In this document: piece after piece, positions 1 to 6,761 of the stretch | Layout of the letters: each line of letters begins with the position of its first letter | Position numbering within the stretch: position 1 is the first letter of the stretch | NCBI GenBank assembly: GCA_018399915.1 | Contig: JAGYNW010000072.1 | Location: forward strand, 1 to 8,952 | Length of the DNA stretch: 8,952 nucleotides | Reading direction: 5' to 3' | Source of the DNA: Candidatus Omnitrophota bacterium | Lineage (GTDB): Bacteria > Omnitrophota > Gorgyraeia > Zapsychrales > Zapsychraceae | Notes under the pieces: generated by a model | Database searches by the model: none | Seen by the model: the letters and a program-made list of their open reading frames with translations, nothing else | What the model was told of the DNA's origin: nothing | Position numbers and translations under genes: made by a program

Positions 1-245
1 AAAGCGCGGGATGCCCGCAATGCCATTTTACGGGTTTTTTCGGCCGTCAGGGCATTTATGAATTTTTGTTTATGGACAATACGCTCAAGCAGCTCATCAT
101 GGCAAAGGCGGGCGCAGAGAGTATCCGCAAGGAAGCCGTGGCGCAAGGCATGCGGACCCTCTGGATGGCGGCTGTCCCCCGCGTCCTGCAAGGAATAACC
201 TCGGTTGCCGAGGTGAGGCGGGTCATCAACAAGGAACAGCCATGA
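1..245 (+). CDS. gspE: GspE, T2SS cytoplasmic secretion ATPase (C-terminal end only)
   Basis: This is the 3' end of an open frame that enters from the left edge; in-frame codons begin at base 3 and the stop is TGA at 243-245, leaving 80 residues. The start shows GCPQC, which matches the second CxxC pair of the four-cysteine zinc element of GspE/PilB ATPases, followed by GFFGRQGIYEF, which corresponds to the family's G(Y/F)xGRxGIYE segment. The end (GITSVAEVRRV) matches the usual GxTTxxEVxRV tail. GspE is the hexameric ATPase that powers pseudopilus assembly from the cytoplasm, bound to GspL. The Walker boxes, Asp/His boxes and first CxxC lie outside the window. In the usual 'TLxxDGxxKV' stretch this protein has TLWMAAVPRV, lacking the Asp-Gly. 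It overlaps gspF by four bases (ATGA), so the two are probably translationally coupled. The closely related PilB is the alternative, but the following genes favour GspE. Confidence 0.9.
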   Translation, partial: SAGCPQCHFTGFFGRQGIYEFLFMDNTLKQLIMAKAGAESIRKEAVAQGMRTLWMAAVPRVLQGITSVAEVRRVINKEQP

Positions 246-1501
246 ATTTATATTATTACAGGGCCAAGCATGGCCCGGAAGAATATTGCGAGGATTTTAT
301 CCAGGCGGAGAACAGAACCCATGCGGTGCAACAGATCCTTCACAAAGGGGGAAACCCGGTCGTGGTGCGGGAATCCGCGGGGCGTCAAAGCCACAGGGGT
401 TCTTCGGGGCAGGAGAAAGTTAACGGGAAAGTTCACGGCAACGCTGACGGGAAAGTTAAAGCAAAGGGTAAGGTCTCCTCAAAGGAGCTGGTTTTGTTTG
501 CCCGGCAGTTGAGCGATCTTGTCGGGGCGGGCGTGGATGTTTTGACTGCGCTCAACCTTATCCGGCGGCAGATCAAAGAGGGTATCTTCAAACAGGCGGT
601 GGGCCAGATTTGCCGGAGTGTGGACAATGGGGTGGCCTTATCCGAGGCGCTGGCATCGGATGTGTGTGCGTTTCCGGGTTTTTACCGGCATATGGTCCGG
701 GCCGGCGAGGTGTCCGGAACCCTGGATGTGGTCCTGGCCCTTTTGGCGGAACATGTGGAAAAAGAACAGAGGATCCGGCAGAAGATTTGGGCGAGCCTGG
801 CCTATCCTTTATTTATTTTAATGGTGGGGATAGGGACTCTAGCCGTGCTTTTGATCTATGTGATCCCGCAGATGACTTTGGTGTTTGAGGACCTGGGTCA
901 GGAAATGCCGGTGATCACACGCTTGGTTGTGGGCTTCAGCCGTTTTTGTCTGCGGTTCGGGTGGGGAATCGGCGTATTTCTGCTTCTTGCCGGGGTGGGT
1001 CTGCGTCATTGGTTCGGTTGTGAGCAAAAGTGCCGGCAGCTGCATGCCTGGGTCCTGCGGGTTGCGTACGTAAGGGATTTTATCCGCATTATTGAGTTTA
1101 GCCGGTTTACGCGAACCCTGGCTATTTTGATCAGGGCCGGGGTTTCGGTCTCTTTGGCCTTTGGTTACGCCGTTGCCGGCGTGCGCAACCGTTATCTTCA
1201 GGCTCAGTTGGCTGCGGCCGCCACGCAGGTTAACAGCGGCCAGAGCCTGGTCGCGGCTTTAAGTAAAGAAAGTTTATTACCGCCCTATGCCTTGAGCATG
1301 ATCGCGGTAGGCGAACAGACCGGGCACCTGGCGCAGGCATTAGCACGCATTGCCGCGGTTCTGGAACGGCAACAAGACCACATAACCTCTGCGTTGGTGT
1401 CGCTGGTGGGGCCGGGGGTCTTGGTGATCATTATCAGTCTGGTGGGAGTGGTGATTGTGGCCATGTTGTTGCCGGTCTTTAACATGAATATTTTGATGTA
1501 A
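242..1501 (+). CDS. gspF: GspF, T2SS inner-membrane platform protein
   Basis: A 419-residue polytopic protein of the GspF/PilC family, close to the usual length of about 400. It sits in the inner membrane, contacts the GspE ATPase and is thought to convert ATP hydrolysis into extraction of pseudopilins. Two homologous T2SSF helical domains are visible at about residues 81-204 and 283-405, each with the repeated core motif (AGEVSGTLDVVL at 154-165, VGEQTGHLAQAL at 356-367). Three hydrophobic segments lie near 187-208, 240-256 and 385-411, the usual topology. The start is ATG at 242, inside the gspE stop, with AAGGA at 231-235 six bases upstream. The linker between the small N-terminal domain and the first T2SSF domain (about 43-80) is unusually Gly/Lys-rich and contains a tetrapeptide repeat. 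PilC of a type IV pilus is the alternative, but the neighbouring GspG-K and GspL support GspF. Confidence 0.95.
   Translation: MNLYYYRAKHGPEEYCEDFIQAENRTHAVQQILHKGGNPVVVRESAGRQSHRGSSGQEKVNGKVHGNADGKVKAKGKVSSKELVLFARQLSDLVGAGVDVLTALNLIRRQIKEGIFKQAVGQICRSVDNGVALSEALASDVCAFPGFYRHMVRAGEVSGTLDVVLALLAEHVEKEQRIRQKIWASLAYPLFILMVGIGTLAVLLIYVIPQMTLVFEDLGQEMPVITRLVVGFSRFCLRFGWGIGVFLLLAGVGLRHWFGCEQKCRQLHAWVLRVAYVRDFIRIIEFSRFTRTLAILIRAGVSVSLAFGYAVAGVRNRYLQAQLAAAATQVNSGQSLVAALSKESLLPPYALSMIAVGEQTGHLAQALARIAAVLERQQDHITSALVSLVGPGVLVIIISLVGVVIVAMLLPVFNMNILM
413..472 (+). repeat. Degenerate 12-base tandem repeat in the gspF linker
   Basis: Five adjoining 12-base units encode EKVN, GKVH, GNAD, GKVK and AKGK (GspF residues 58-77). 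The 11-mer ACGGGAAAGTT occurs exactly at 423-433 and again at 447-457, 24 bases apart, and GAGAAAGTTAA at 413-423 is a close variant. The encoded stretch is basic, flexible and lies just before the first T2SSF domain on the cytoplasmic side. Replication slippage is a likely origin. Whether copy number varies between strains cannot be seen here. Confidence 0.6.
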
Positions 1502-1522
1502 GAAAATAAGGAAAAAGGGACA

Positions 1523-1530
1523 AAAGGAGG
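1523..1530 (+). promoter_or_regulatory. Strong Shine-Dalgarno sequence for gspG
   Basis: AAAGGAGG ends four bases before the gspG ATG at 1535, within a purine-rich 33-base gap after gspF, the longest gap in the window. It is a full match to the anti-Shine-Dalgarno core, whereas most other genes here rely on stop-start overlap or shorter sites. This fits the need for many copies of the major pseudopilin. No promoter hexamers are convincing in this gap. Confidence 0.7.
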
Positions 1531-1534
1531 CGGT

Positions 1535-1966
1535 ATGACATTGCAGAACAGCAAAGGTTTTTCCGTGCTTGAGATCTTGATGGTGGTCACCATCATCATT
1601 ATTCTCACAGCCATGGTGGCGCCCAATTTTACGCAAAGGACACAGCAGGCGCGCGTTTCCGTGGCGCGGGTGGATGTGGAGGTGAACATTGCCCAGGCCT
1701 TGGATACTTATGAAATGGATAACGGGTTTTATCCCACAACCGAACAGGGATTGCCAGCCTTGCTTACGCAGGCATCTTCCACGCCGGTCCCGTCAAACTG
1801 GAACGGGCCGTATTTAAAGAAAAACCGGATCCCGACGGATCCCTGGAAGAATCCCTATGTGTACCGTTGTCCGGGAAAGAAAAATCCCCAGGACTATGAT
1901 CTTTTTTCTTACGGGCCGGATGGCGTGGAGAGTGCTGATGATATTGTTAATTGGTATGTTGAATAA
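1535..1966 (+). CDS. gspG: GspG, major pseudopilin of the T2SS
   Basis: A 143-residue type IV pilin-like protein of normal GspG length. It has a short basic leader (seven residues, then G8) and a prepilin peptidase site KG|FSVLE, with Phe at +1 and Glu at +5 (residue 13), followed by a hydrophobic helix to about residue 29. The C-terminal half carries the GspG signature: WNGPYLKK (89-96), DPWKNPY (102-108), CPG (112-114) and YDLFSYGPDG (121-130). This region forms the calcium-binding loop of GspG in known structures, and Ser125 and Asp129 are candidate ligands by family comparison. GspG polymerises into the periplasmic pseudopilus that pushes substrate through the secretin. The calcium-loop motifs separate it from type IV pilins such as PilA. 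The start is fixed by AAAGGAGG just upstream. It overlaps the next gene. Confidence 0.96.
   Translation: MTLQNSKGFSVLEILMVVTIIIILTAMVAPNFTQRTQQARVSVARVDVEVNIAQALDTYEMDNGFYPTTEQGLPALLTQASSTPVPSNWNGPYLKKNRIPTDPWKNPYVYRCPGKKNPQDYDLFSYGPDGVESADDIVNWYVE
1927..1932 (+). promoter_or_regulatory. Shine-Dalgarno site that favours the upstream gspH start
   Basis: GGAGAG lies five bases before ATG 1938 and inside the end of gspG. The other sensible gspH start, ATG 1956, has no Shine-Dalgarno match in front of it (its upstream bases read ATTGTTAATTGGT). The site therefore supports a 29-base overlap of gspG and gspH, though termination at gspG followed by local re-initiation at 1956 remains possible. Confidence 0.45.
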
Positions 1967-2522
1967 AATCAAGGTCCGGACTAAGGGGCAGCGGGCCCGG
2001 GCCGCGTGTCCGGCCGCGCCCGGGGTTGTAGTTGAGGGAAAGTCCAGGGTCGCATCCGGGTTCAGCTTGCTGGAGGTGCTTTGTGTCATCGGGCTCTTGG
2101 GGGTCGTGACCGCTTTGACGGTTCCCGGACTGCGGCAGATACTGCAGGCGGCGCGGCAAGAGGTCGTGGCCCAGGACCTGGTGCGCGTAATGCGCTACGC
2201 GCGTTACCGGGCAGTGGCCCGGGGCCTGACCGTGCGTTTGTGTTTTAATCCGGCCCAAGCCCGGTACTGGCTGGAACAGCAAGCGGCCACGGCAGATGAT
2301 GGTCCGCAAGGAGTGTACGCCCCGGTTGAAGGCCGCTTGGCCCGGGGGCCTTTGATCGCGGGGTCTCTGCGGATTGAGTGGCCGTCAGGGCCGCTGCACT
2401 TTTATCGCGACGGCAGCATGGATCTTCAGAGGATCTACATTTGTAAAGAGGCGCAATGCGTGACCATCTCCACCCAGGAACAAAAAGGCCGGATCCATGT
2501 GTTTGGCGGGAGGGTGGAATGA
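1938..2522 (+). CDS. gspH: GspH-type minor pseudopilin (GspH/FimT family)
   Basis: A pilin-like protein of 194 residues from ATG 1938, or 188 from ATG 1956. The prepilin peptidase site is SG|FSLLE with Phe +1 and Glu +5, followed by a hydrophobic helix (VLCVIGLLGVVTALTVP). The C-terminal part ends with the beta-rich pattern usual for GspH: LHFYRDGSM, then IYICK, VTIST and GRIHVFGG. GspH joins the pseudopilus at or near its tip with GspI, J and K. Position directly after gspG and before gspI agrees. The leader before the cleavage glycine is very long, 41 or 35 residues depending on the start, with a basic, Ala/Pro/Gly-rich composition; no ATG, GTG or TTG start exists in frame closer to the site. 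A Shine-Dalgarno sequence favours 1938. It overlaps gspG by 29 bases and gspI by four. The family call is firm, while the exact start is uncertain. Confidence 0.85.
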   Translation: MILLIGMLNKIKVRTKGQRARAACPAAPGVVVEGKSRVASGFSLLEVLCVIGLLGVVTALTVPGLRQILQAARQEVVAQDLVRVMRYARYRAVARGLTVRLCFNPAQARYWLEQQAATADDGPQGVYAPVEGRLARGPLIAGSLRIEWPSGPLHFYRDGSMDLQRIYICKEAQCVTISTQEQKGRIHVFGGRVE

Positions 2523-2938
2523 CAGGGATCCGCAAAAGAAACCGTAAAGGATTTTTGCTTTGGGAGGCCCTTGTTGCGGTGGTCCTGCTCTCTTTGGGAA
2601 TCGCCTTGGTTGTTAGGGCCATGGGCCGTAGCCTCCGGAGTTTGACAAACGCAGCCCATTATCTGGATGCCTTTGTGCGGGCAGACAATGAAATGGCGCG
2701 AATTCTCCGCAAGCCTTTTTATGCGCCTGACGGGAACACAAAGACAGACAAGGGTTGTCCGAATGAGCGTTACCGCTTTGATGTGCAAGCAGCGGATTTA
2801 GACGGGGAGCCTTTTGAGGCAATGCCGGTCGCGGAGTCCCCGCGCCTGCGGCAGTTGCGTCTGCGGGTCACCTGGACAAGTCAGGGAAAGGAGCGTTATT
2901 TTCAATGGCACACCTACACACGGGAGCCGTCGCCATGA
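2519..2938 (+). CDS. gspI: GspI-type minor pseudopilin
   Basis: A 139-residue pilin-like protein with leader MTGIRKRNRKG, cleavage between G11 and F12, Glu at +5 (residue 16), and a hydrophobic helix to about residue 33. Small size, a helix followed by a compact C-terminal domain with RLRVTWTSQGKERYFQWHTYTRE (last beta strands, residues 114-136) and position between gspH and gspJ fit GspI. GspI is the hub of the GspI-J-K tip complex that starts pseudopilus assembly. The conserved segment reads FLLWE, where most family members have FTLLE; Trp at +4 is unusual but Glu+5 is kept. ATG 2519 was chosen because it overlaps the gspH stop (ATGA) and has GGAGG at 2509-2513. An in-frame upstream ATG at 2456 would add 21 non-leader-like residues inside gspH and was not used. 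The call rests partly on gene order because GspI is poorly conserved. Confidence 0.83.
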   Translation: MTGIRKRNRKGFLLWEALVAVVLLSLGIALVVRAMGRSLRSLTNAAHYLDAFVRADNEMARILRKPFYAPDGNTKTDKGCPNERYRFDVQAADLDGEPFEAMPVAESPRLRQLRLRVTWTSQGKERYFQWHTYTREPSP

Positions 2939-3708
2939 TTTTTTTGAGGCCTTTTATCTCCGGAGCAGGCAAGGGCCGGCACGGATTTACGTTGATCGAG
3001 ATGCTGTTAGGCATAAACCTTTTGGCGTTGATTATGGTCTGCGCGTTCACCACTTACAGCGCCGGAACCAAGATGCATCAAAGGGCGCGTGCCTACACGC
3101 ATCTTTACCGGGAAGTTTATCTGACTTTAGAGACATTGGCCCGGGAGCTGGAGAATATGCGGCCGTATGATTTTTCGCGTTCGTATCCGCGCCAAAAGGC
3201 CTTTCAGGGAACCCGGGACAGGCTGACGTTTTTAACCGGTTCAGCGCAAGGCCTGCGGGTGGTGAGTTATTACCTGGTTGAGGCAGAGGTGACCCGGTTG
3301 CATGAGATCCTTGTCAAGCAAAAACAAAGCAGGAATGTCACTGTGACAAGCGGCAGCGTCACGGCTCGGCGGGAAAAGTATCTTGTTCGGGAGGAAAGGG
3401 CCTGGCTGGATTATCTGATGTCGGATACCCTGCAGCCGGATAAGGCGGTGGTCCTCTGCACAGGGATTCAAGCGGGTGGATTGCGGTTTTTTTACGCTTC
3501 CCGTTCCCGCGGGTCTCCGGATAAGTGGCAGTGGGGCAGGACCTGGGATCAGGACACGTTGCCCGGGATGGTGAAAATCGAGATCGATCAGGAAGCCAGG
3601 GCGAGCAGCCAGACTGTCGGCCGGGCTGAAACTGAAAAGCTTAAGACCCTTACGCGGGAGGTTCTTATTCCCGCCAGTGACGGAAAAAGGGAAAGGAAAC
3701 AAAAATGA
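2935..3708 (+). CDS. gspJ: GspJ-type minor pseudopilin
   Basis: A 257-residue pilin-like protein, somewhat longer than the usual 200 or so. The leader is 17 residues with cleavage HG|FTLIE (G17/F18, Glu +5 at residue 22), followed by a hydrophobic helix (LLGINLLALIMVCAF). A long beta-rich C-terminal domain follows, with LTFLTGS, VVSYYLVE, LRFFYAS and GMVKIEID, the strand pattern of GspJ, ending in a charged tail. GspJ binds GspI and GspK at the pseudopilus tip. ATG 2935 was chosen because it overlaps the gspI stop (ATGA) and has GGGAG at 2922-2926. ATG 2905, with AAAGGAG at 2887-2893, would give a 27-residue leader and is a real alternative. The insert at about residues 128-158, rich in Lys, Arg and Ser, probably explains the added length. 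It overlaps gspK by four bases. Confidence 0.88.
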   Translation: MIFLRPFISGAGKGRHGFTLIEMLLGINLLALIMVCAFTTYSAGTKMHQRARAYTHLYREVYLTLETLARELENMRPYDFSRSYPRQKAFQGTRDRLTFLTGSAQGLRVVSYYLVEAEVTRLHEILVKQKQSRNVTVTSGSVTARREKYLVREERAWLDYLMSDTLQPDKAVVLCTGIQAGGLRFFYASRSRGSPDKWQWGRTWDQDTLPGMVKIEIDQEARASSQTVGRAETEKLKTLTREVLIPASDGKRERKQK

Positions 3709-4736
3709 ATTTTAATGGCTGCCCCATCAACCAAGGCAGGGCGCGTTGGCGTGTTTTCAACTCAGGGCGTGAACATCAAAAGGGCGTGGTGGCCTTATTT
3801 GTCGTGTGGGTGTTGACTGTTTTAACGCTGCTTGCCTTGAGTCTGGGGCGACGGACCGCTTTGGAGACGCAATTGACCTCCCATGAGATGGGCCGGATCA
3901 AGGCGCGGTACTATGCCTGGGCCGGGATTGCCTGGGCCCGGGAGCTGATCAGCCGCCGGGGAAAAGACACAGGGGAGCGGCCTTGGGTTTTTCCCGCGCG
4001 CGTACACCAGATTATCGGCGAGGGGGATTTTGAGCTGAGGGTGCAGGATGAGTCCTCTCGGATCAATCTTAACGGCCTGAGTAGCCGGAATGTCAGGGTC
4101 CTGGTTGCCTTGCTTTTGGCTGTGGGCCTTGACCCGCCCAAGGCACAGACCATCGCTTATGCGGTGCTTGACTGGAAAGACAAAGACACGCGTCTGGCGC
4201 ACGCGGATTTTGGGGCGGAAAATCCTTTTTATGAAAATTTAGAGATGCCTTACCGCGGCAAGAATGCGCCGTTAGAAAATATGGAAGAATTGCTTTTGGT
4301 TAAGGGCGTGGATGCGGAATCTTACGCGAAGATCAAACCTTATGTGACGGTTTATCCGCGTACGGGCAGTCTGCGCGTGAACTTTGAGACCGCCGCGCCG
4401 CTTGTCCTGAAGGCCCTGGCCAACGCATTCAAAGATGAGCTCCACGGAGAGACGCGGCATACGGTTGAAAGACTGGTCGCTAAAATGGTCGCCTACCGCG
4501 CAGGCGAAGACAGGCAAGAAGGCACCCCGGATGACCGCGTCATCGAACGCGCCGCCTTGGATCTTACGCGTTTGCAGCGCAATCTGTTTGTACGCCTGGC
4601 GCCGTACCGCTTGCGGGTACCCGGATATTTCCGCGTGCACGTCAAAGGCACAGACCGCGACCGCAACGTGTCGTGCCGGATCAAGGCCGTGATCCGTAAA
4701 AGGGACCTGCGCTTAGTGGCCTGGGAAAGGATGTAA
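3705..4736 (+). CDS. gspK: GspK, large minor pseudopilin at the pseudopilus tip
   Basis: A 343-residue protein, within the usual 300-350 for GspK. The leader of 27 residues ends QKG|VVALFVVWVLTVL; as in other GspK proteins there is no Glu at +5, in contrast to G, H, I and J. The T2SK core is clear: DESSRINLN (115-123), the helix-hairpin segment with LDWKDKDTR (155-163) and GAE (170-172), MPYRGKN (181-187), NMEELLLVKGV (192-202), a NLFVRLAPY stretch (303-311) and a charged loop with GTPDDR (273-278). GspK caps the pseudopilus with GspI and GspJ and may contact substrate or secretin. The start ATG 3705 overlaps the gspJ stop and has AAAGGAA at 3692-3698. This gene is strong evidence for T2SS over a type IV pilus, since the full T2SK domain is typical of secretion systems. 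The family is not in doubt. Confidence 0.95.
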   Translation: MNFNGCPINQGRARWRVFNSGREHQKGVVALFVVWVLTVLTLLALSLGRRTALETQLTSHEMGRIKARYYAWAGIAWARELISRRGKDTGERPWVFPARVHQIIGEGDFELRVQDESSRINLNGLSSRNVRVLVALLLAVGLDPPKAQTIAYAVLDWKDKDTRLAHADFGAENPFYENLEMPYRGKNAPLENMEELLLVKGVDAESYAKIKPYVTVYPRTGSLRVNFETAAPLVLKALANAFKDELHGETRHTVERLVAKMVAYRAGEDRQEGTPDDRVIERAALDLTRLQRNLFVRLAPYRLRVPGYFRVHVKGTDRDRNVSCRIKAVIRKRDLRLVAWERM

Positions 4737-4740
4737 GCCC

Positions 4741-6213
4741 ATGAAGAAAAATGCTTGTTTGGTCATTGAGATTACAGAGACGTGGATCCGGTTATTTTAC
4801 GCCCGCCACCGCGGCCAGCAACGGGTCTTGCACGCCCTGCGTTTTGCGCGGTTGTCCTCGGACGTCTTCGCCGACATCAGTGGGTTTCTGAAAAAACAGC
4901 GGGCGCTGTTTCCAGGCACCCCGCCAGAGGCTGTTCTGGTCTTACCGCGCAAGTGGGTCATGTTGAAAACGTTCCGGCTTCCGGCCCACCAAGAGGCCGA
5001 GATCCAGGCCATGCTCATTTTACAGCTTCCCGCCCGGATCCCTTACAGCCTTCAAGAGGTTGTTTATTCTTACACGGTGCTTGCCCGCAACCCGGACGGC
5101 TACGCGCATGTTTTGGTTGCCCTTGCCCCGAAAGACAGGGTGCACAAATACTGGGCGTGTTTGCAGGAGGCCGGGATTCGAACCCGAGGACTTGCGGTCA
5201 GTTCCTGGGGACTCAGCGGTTGGCTGGCGTTTCAGCAGACCGTCAGCGGTGCGTGGCCTTCAGAGGCCTTAAGCATGCTTATCAGCGTCGGGATGGATGA
5301 GACAGAGATCTGTTTTGCCACATGCGCGCAAGTTTTTTACAGCCGCAGCGTGGCCTTTACGGCCGCGGATATCGGCCCCAAGACGGCTTTTCTGATCAGA
5401 CAGGCGGACTTGAGTTTAAAGAGCTTCCGGGGGCAGCAAGAAAATCCGCCTGTGGCCAGGGTGCATCTGTTGTGTTTTCACGCGCAGGCCCGGGATCTGG
5501 TTTCGGCACTTGAGCGCGCCCTGGCTGTTCCTGTAACACAGTCATCGTCGTTGGAAAATATTCCCTGCCAGGCAAAGCTGGATGTTCCTGCGCGCCACAC
5601 CCGCGCGGGTGCCTCTCTGGCCGTGGGCCTGGGCTTTCTTTTTGCGCGCTTAGAAACAGAAATAGATCTCACACCGCCGGAAGTGCTGACGCAAGCGGCA
5701 CAAAAACACCGGCAGCGCTCACGTCTGTTTTTTGTGCTCCTTTTGGTGGCCGCTGTGGGGCTGGCCGGTGGGGTAGGGCAAAGGCGCAATGCGGTCAAGG
5801 CCGCGCAGGTGAAGGTTCTCGACCAGCAGGTCAGCCGCCTCAAACCCGGAATCGAGGCCTTTGAACGCAAGCGCGCGTTAATCAACGCGTTCTCCCAACA
5901 CCGGCAAGAGCGCCTCTTTATTCCGGAGCTTGTCTACCGGGTCCATCAGCTGATCCCGCGCCGGATGGGGCTCAAACAGTTTTATGTTAGCTCCGGCGGG
6001 GAGGTTATTCTCGTCGGGGACGCACTTTCCGGCCCGCTTTTACAGGCGTTTCAAAAAGGCCTTCTTTCAGAGAAGGATTTTTTCGGCGTGACCCTGCATT
6101 TTGCCACGCAGAGGACCGTCTACCAACAAACGCGGACACATTTTAAGATCGGATTTAAAGTGGCGAAAGACCTGTTCAAGGAAAGGAAGGACGAAAAATG
6201 GGCATCAAAATGA
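4741..6213 (+). CDS. gspL: GspL, inner-membrane assembly protein (PilM-like and PilN-like halves fused)
   Basis: A 490-residue bitopic protein. Residues 1 to about 303 form an actin-like PilM/GspL cytoplasmic domain: beta strand start CLVIEITETWIRLFY (6-20), VLVLPRKWVMLKTFRLP (65-81) and the IPYSLQEVVYSY segment (100-111) typical of PilM. EIDLTPPEV (307-315) resembles the short sequence that begins PilN proteins before their membrane helix. One hydrophobic helix follows (about 329-346), then a basic, coiled-coil-like stretch (about 347-385) and a periplasmic ferredoxin-like domain. GspL recruits the GspE ATPase to the membrane and pairs with GspM. It is longer than typical GspL (about 400). 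The start ATG 4741 is four bases after the gspK stop; the nearest purine-rich site is AAAGG at 4726-4730, a weak, distant match, so coupling to gspK is likely. It overlaps gspM by 16 bases. A high Arg/Ala content is seen throughout. Confidence 0.88.
   Translation: MKKNACLVIEITETWIRLFYARHRGQQRVLHALRFARLSSDVFADISGFLKKQRALFPGTPPEAVLVLPRKWVMLKTFRLPAHQEAEIQAMLILQLPARIPYSLQEVVYSYTVLARNPDGYAHVLVALAPKDRVHKYWACLQEAGIRTRGLAVSSWGLSGWLAFQQTVSGAWPSEALSMLISVGMDETEICFATCAQVFYSRSVAFTAADIGPKTAFLIRQADLSLKSFRGQQENPPVARVHLLCFHAQARDLVSALERALAVPVTQSSSLENIPCQAKLDVPARHTRAGASLAVGLGFLFARLETEIDLTPPEVLTQAAQKHRQRSRLFFVLLLVAAVGLAGGVGQRRNAVKAAQVKVLDQQVSRLKPGIEAFERKRALINAFSQHRQERLFIPELVYRVHQLIPRRMGLKQFYVSSGGEVILVGDALSGPLLQAFQKGLLSEKDFFGVTLHFATQRTVYQQTRTHFKIGFKVAKDLFKERKDEKWASK
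6182..6190 (+). promoter_or_regulatory. Shine-Dalgarno site choosing the gspM start
   Basis: AAAGGAAGG lies seven bases before ATG 6198, inside the last codons of gspL. The competing ATG at 6210 overlaps the gspL stop as ATGA, like other junctions in this operon, but is 19 bases from this site. The spacing favours 6198. The difference is only four residues (MGIK). Confidence 0.55.
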
Positions 6214-6746
6214 CCGAGCGGGAAAAAGACATTTTTTGCCTTTGGCTGGGCGCGGTTCTCCTTTTTGTCTCGGTTCGCTGGCTGGGTCATCCCTTGAAAG
6301 AGAAGAACCAGGCACTTGACCGCATCCTCGATGCGCACACAGCGACGATTCAAAAGTACCGGCGGCAACACAAAGCAGCGCTCGAGGCGCATTCCCGCTA
6401 CGAGGCTGTCACCGGCATCTTTGGACAGAAAGCCCCGGACGCTGAAGTGATGGCCGCCTTTTTGTCGAATATCGAGCAAGCCTCGCGCCAACTGGGTTTA
6501 AGGCTTTCAGAGTTAAAACCGGAAACCGTCCAGGAGGGCCCGTATCTGAATCGATTTTCCGCCAGTTTGACCTTAGAAAGCCGGTTCAGCGATGTGATGC
6601 GTTTATTGACGATATTGCAATCCGCACCGTTTTATTGCGACGTGGAAGAGATCCGCATGGAGCCTGTTTCGGTGCGGGGCACCCGGGAAGGTCAAGGCCG
6701 GATCACAACCCGGGTCAAACTCACGCAGGTCTTCCTTAAAACCTGA
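6198..6746 (+). CDS. gspM: GspM/PilO-like inner-membrane assembly protein
   Basis: A 182-residue bitopic protein with a short cytoplasmic N-terminus, one membrane helix at about 11-29, a charged coiled-coil-like stretch at about 33-72, and a periplasmic domain at about 83-180. The periplasmic part contains SRFSDVMRLLTILQSAPFY (128-146) followed by VEEIRMEPV, the pattern of the ferredoxin-like fold of PilO/GspM, in which a helix is followed by a strand with a conserved small residue and Pro. In the T2SS, GspM forms dimers and pairs with GspL to hold the ATPase platform. Its position directly after gspL and before the gspC-like gene matches the order M-N-O-P of type IV pilus assembly operons, with M and N fused in GspL here. 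The sequence is poorly conserved across the family, so fold and gene order carry the call. Start choice 6198 versus 6210 is discussed under the Shine-Dalgarno entry. Confidence 0.8.
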   Translation: MGIKMTEREKDIFCLWLGAVLLFVSVRWLGHPLKEKNQALDRILDAHTATIQKYRRQHKAALEAHSRYEAVTGIFGQKAPDAEVMAAFLSNIEQASRQLGLRLSELKPETVQEGPYLNRFSASLTLESRFSDVMRLLTILQSAPFYCDVEEIRMEPVSVRGTREGQGRITTRVKLTQVFLKT

Positions 6747-6761
6747 ACAGGACCTTAAAGC

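Noticed and set aside
1857..1937. An upstream extension of gspH starting at ATG 1857.
   Set aside because: It would overlap the calcium-loop part of gspG by 110 bases and push the leader to 68 residues. ATG 1938 has a Shine-Dalgarno site and a shorter overlap.
5171..5187. A tRNA T-arm-like sequence on the minus strand inside gspL: reverse complement reads CGGGTTCGAATCCCGG, as in tRNA genes and integrase attachment sites.
   Set aside because: No matching acceptor stem (the 3' side would need a 5' CAGGAGG-type strand), no proper anticodon loop with T33 and no D-arm are found at the right distance, and the bases are in-frame codons of an intact gspL (AGIRTR). It is most likely chance.
4782..5300. 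A 172-residue forward frame overlapping the start of gspL.
   Set aside because: It runs in another frame of a well-supported GspL/PilM domain, has a Pro/Arg/Gly-rich composition with no motifs, and lacks a Shine-Dalgarno sequence.
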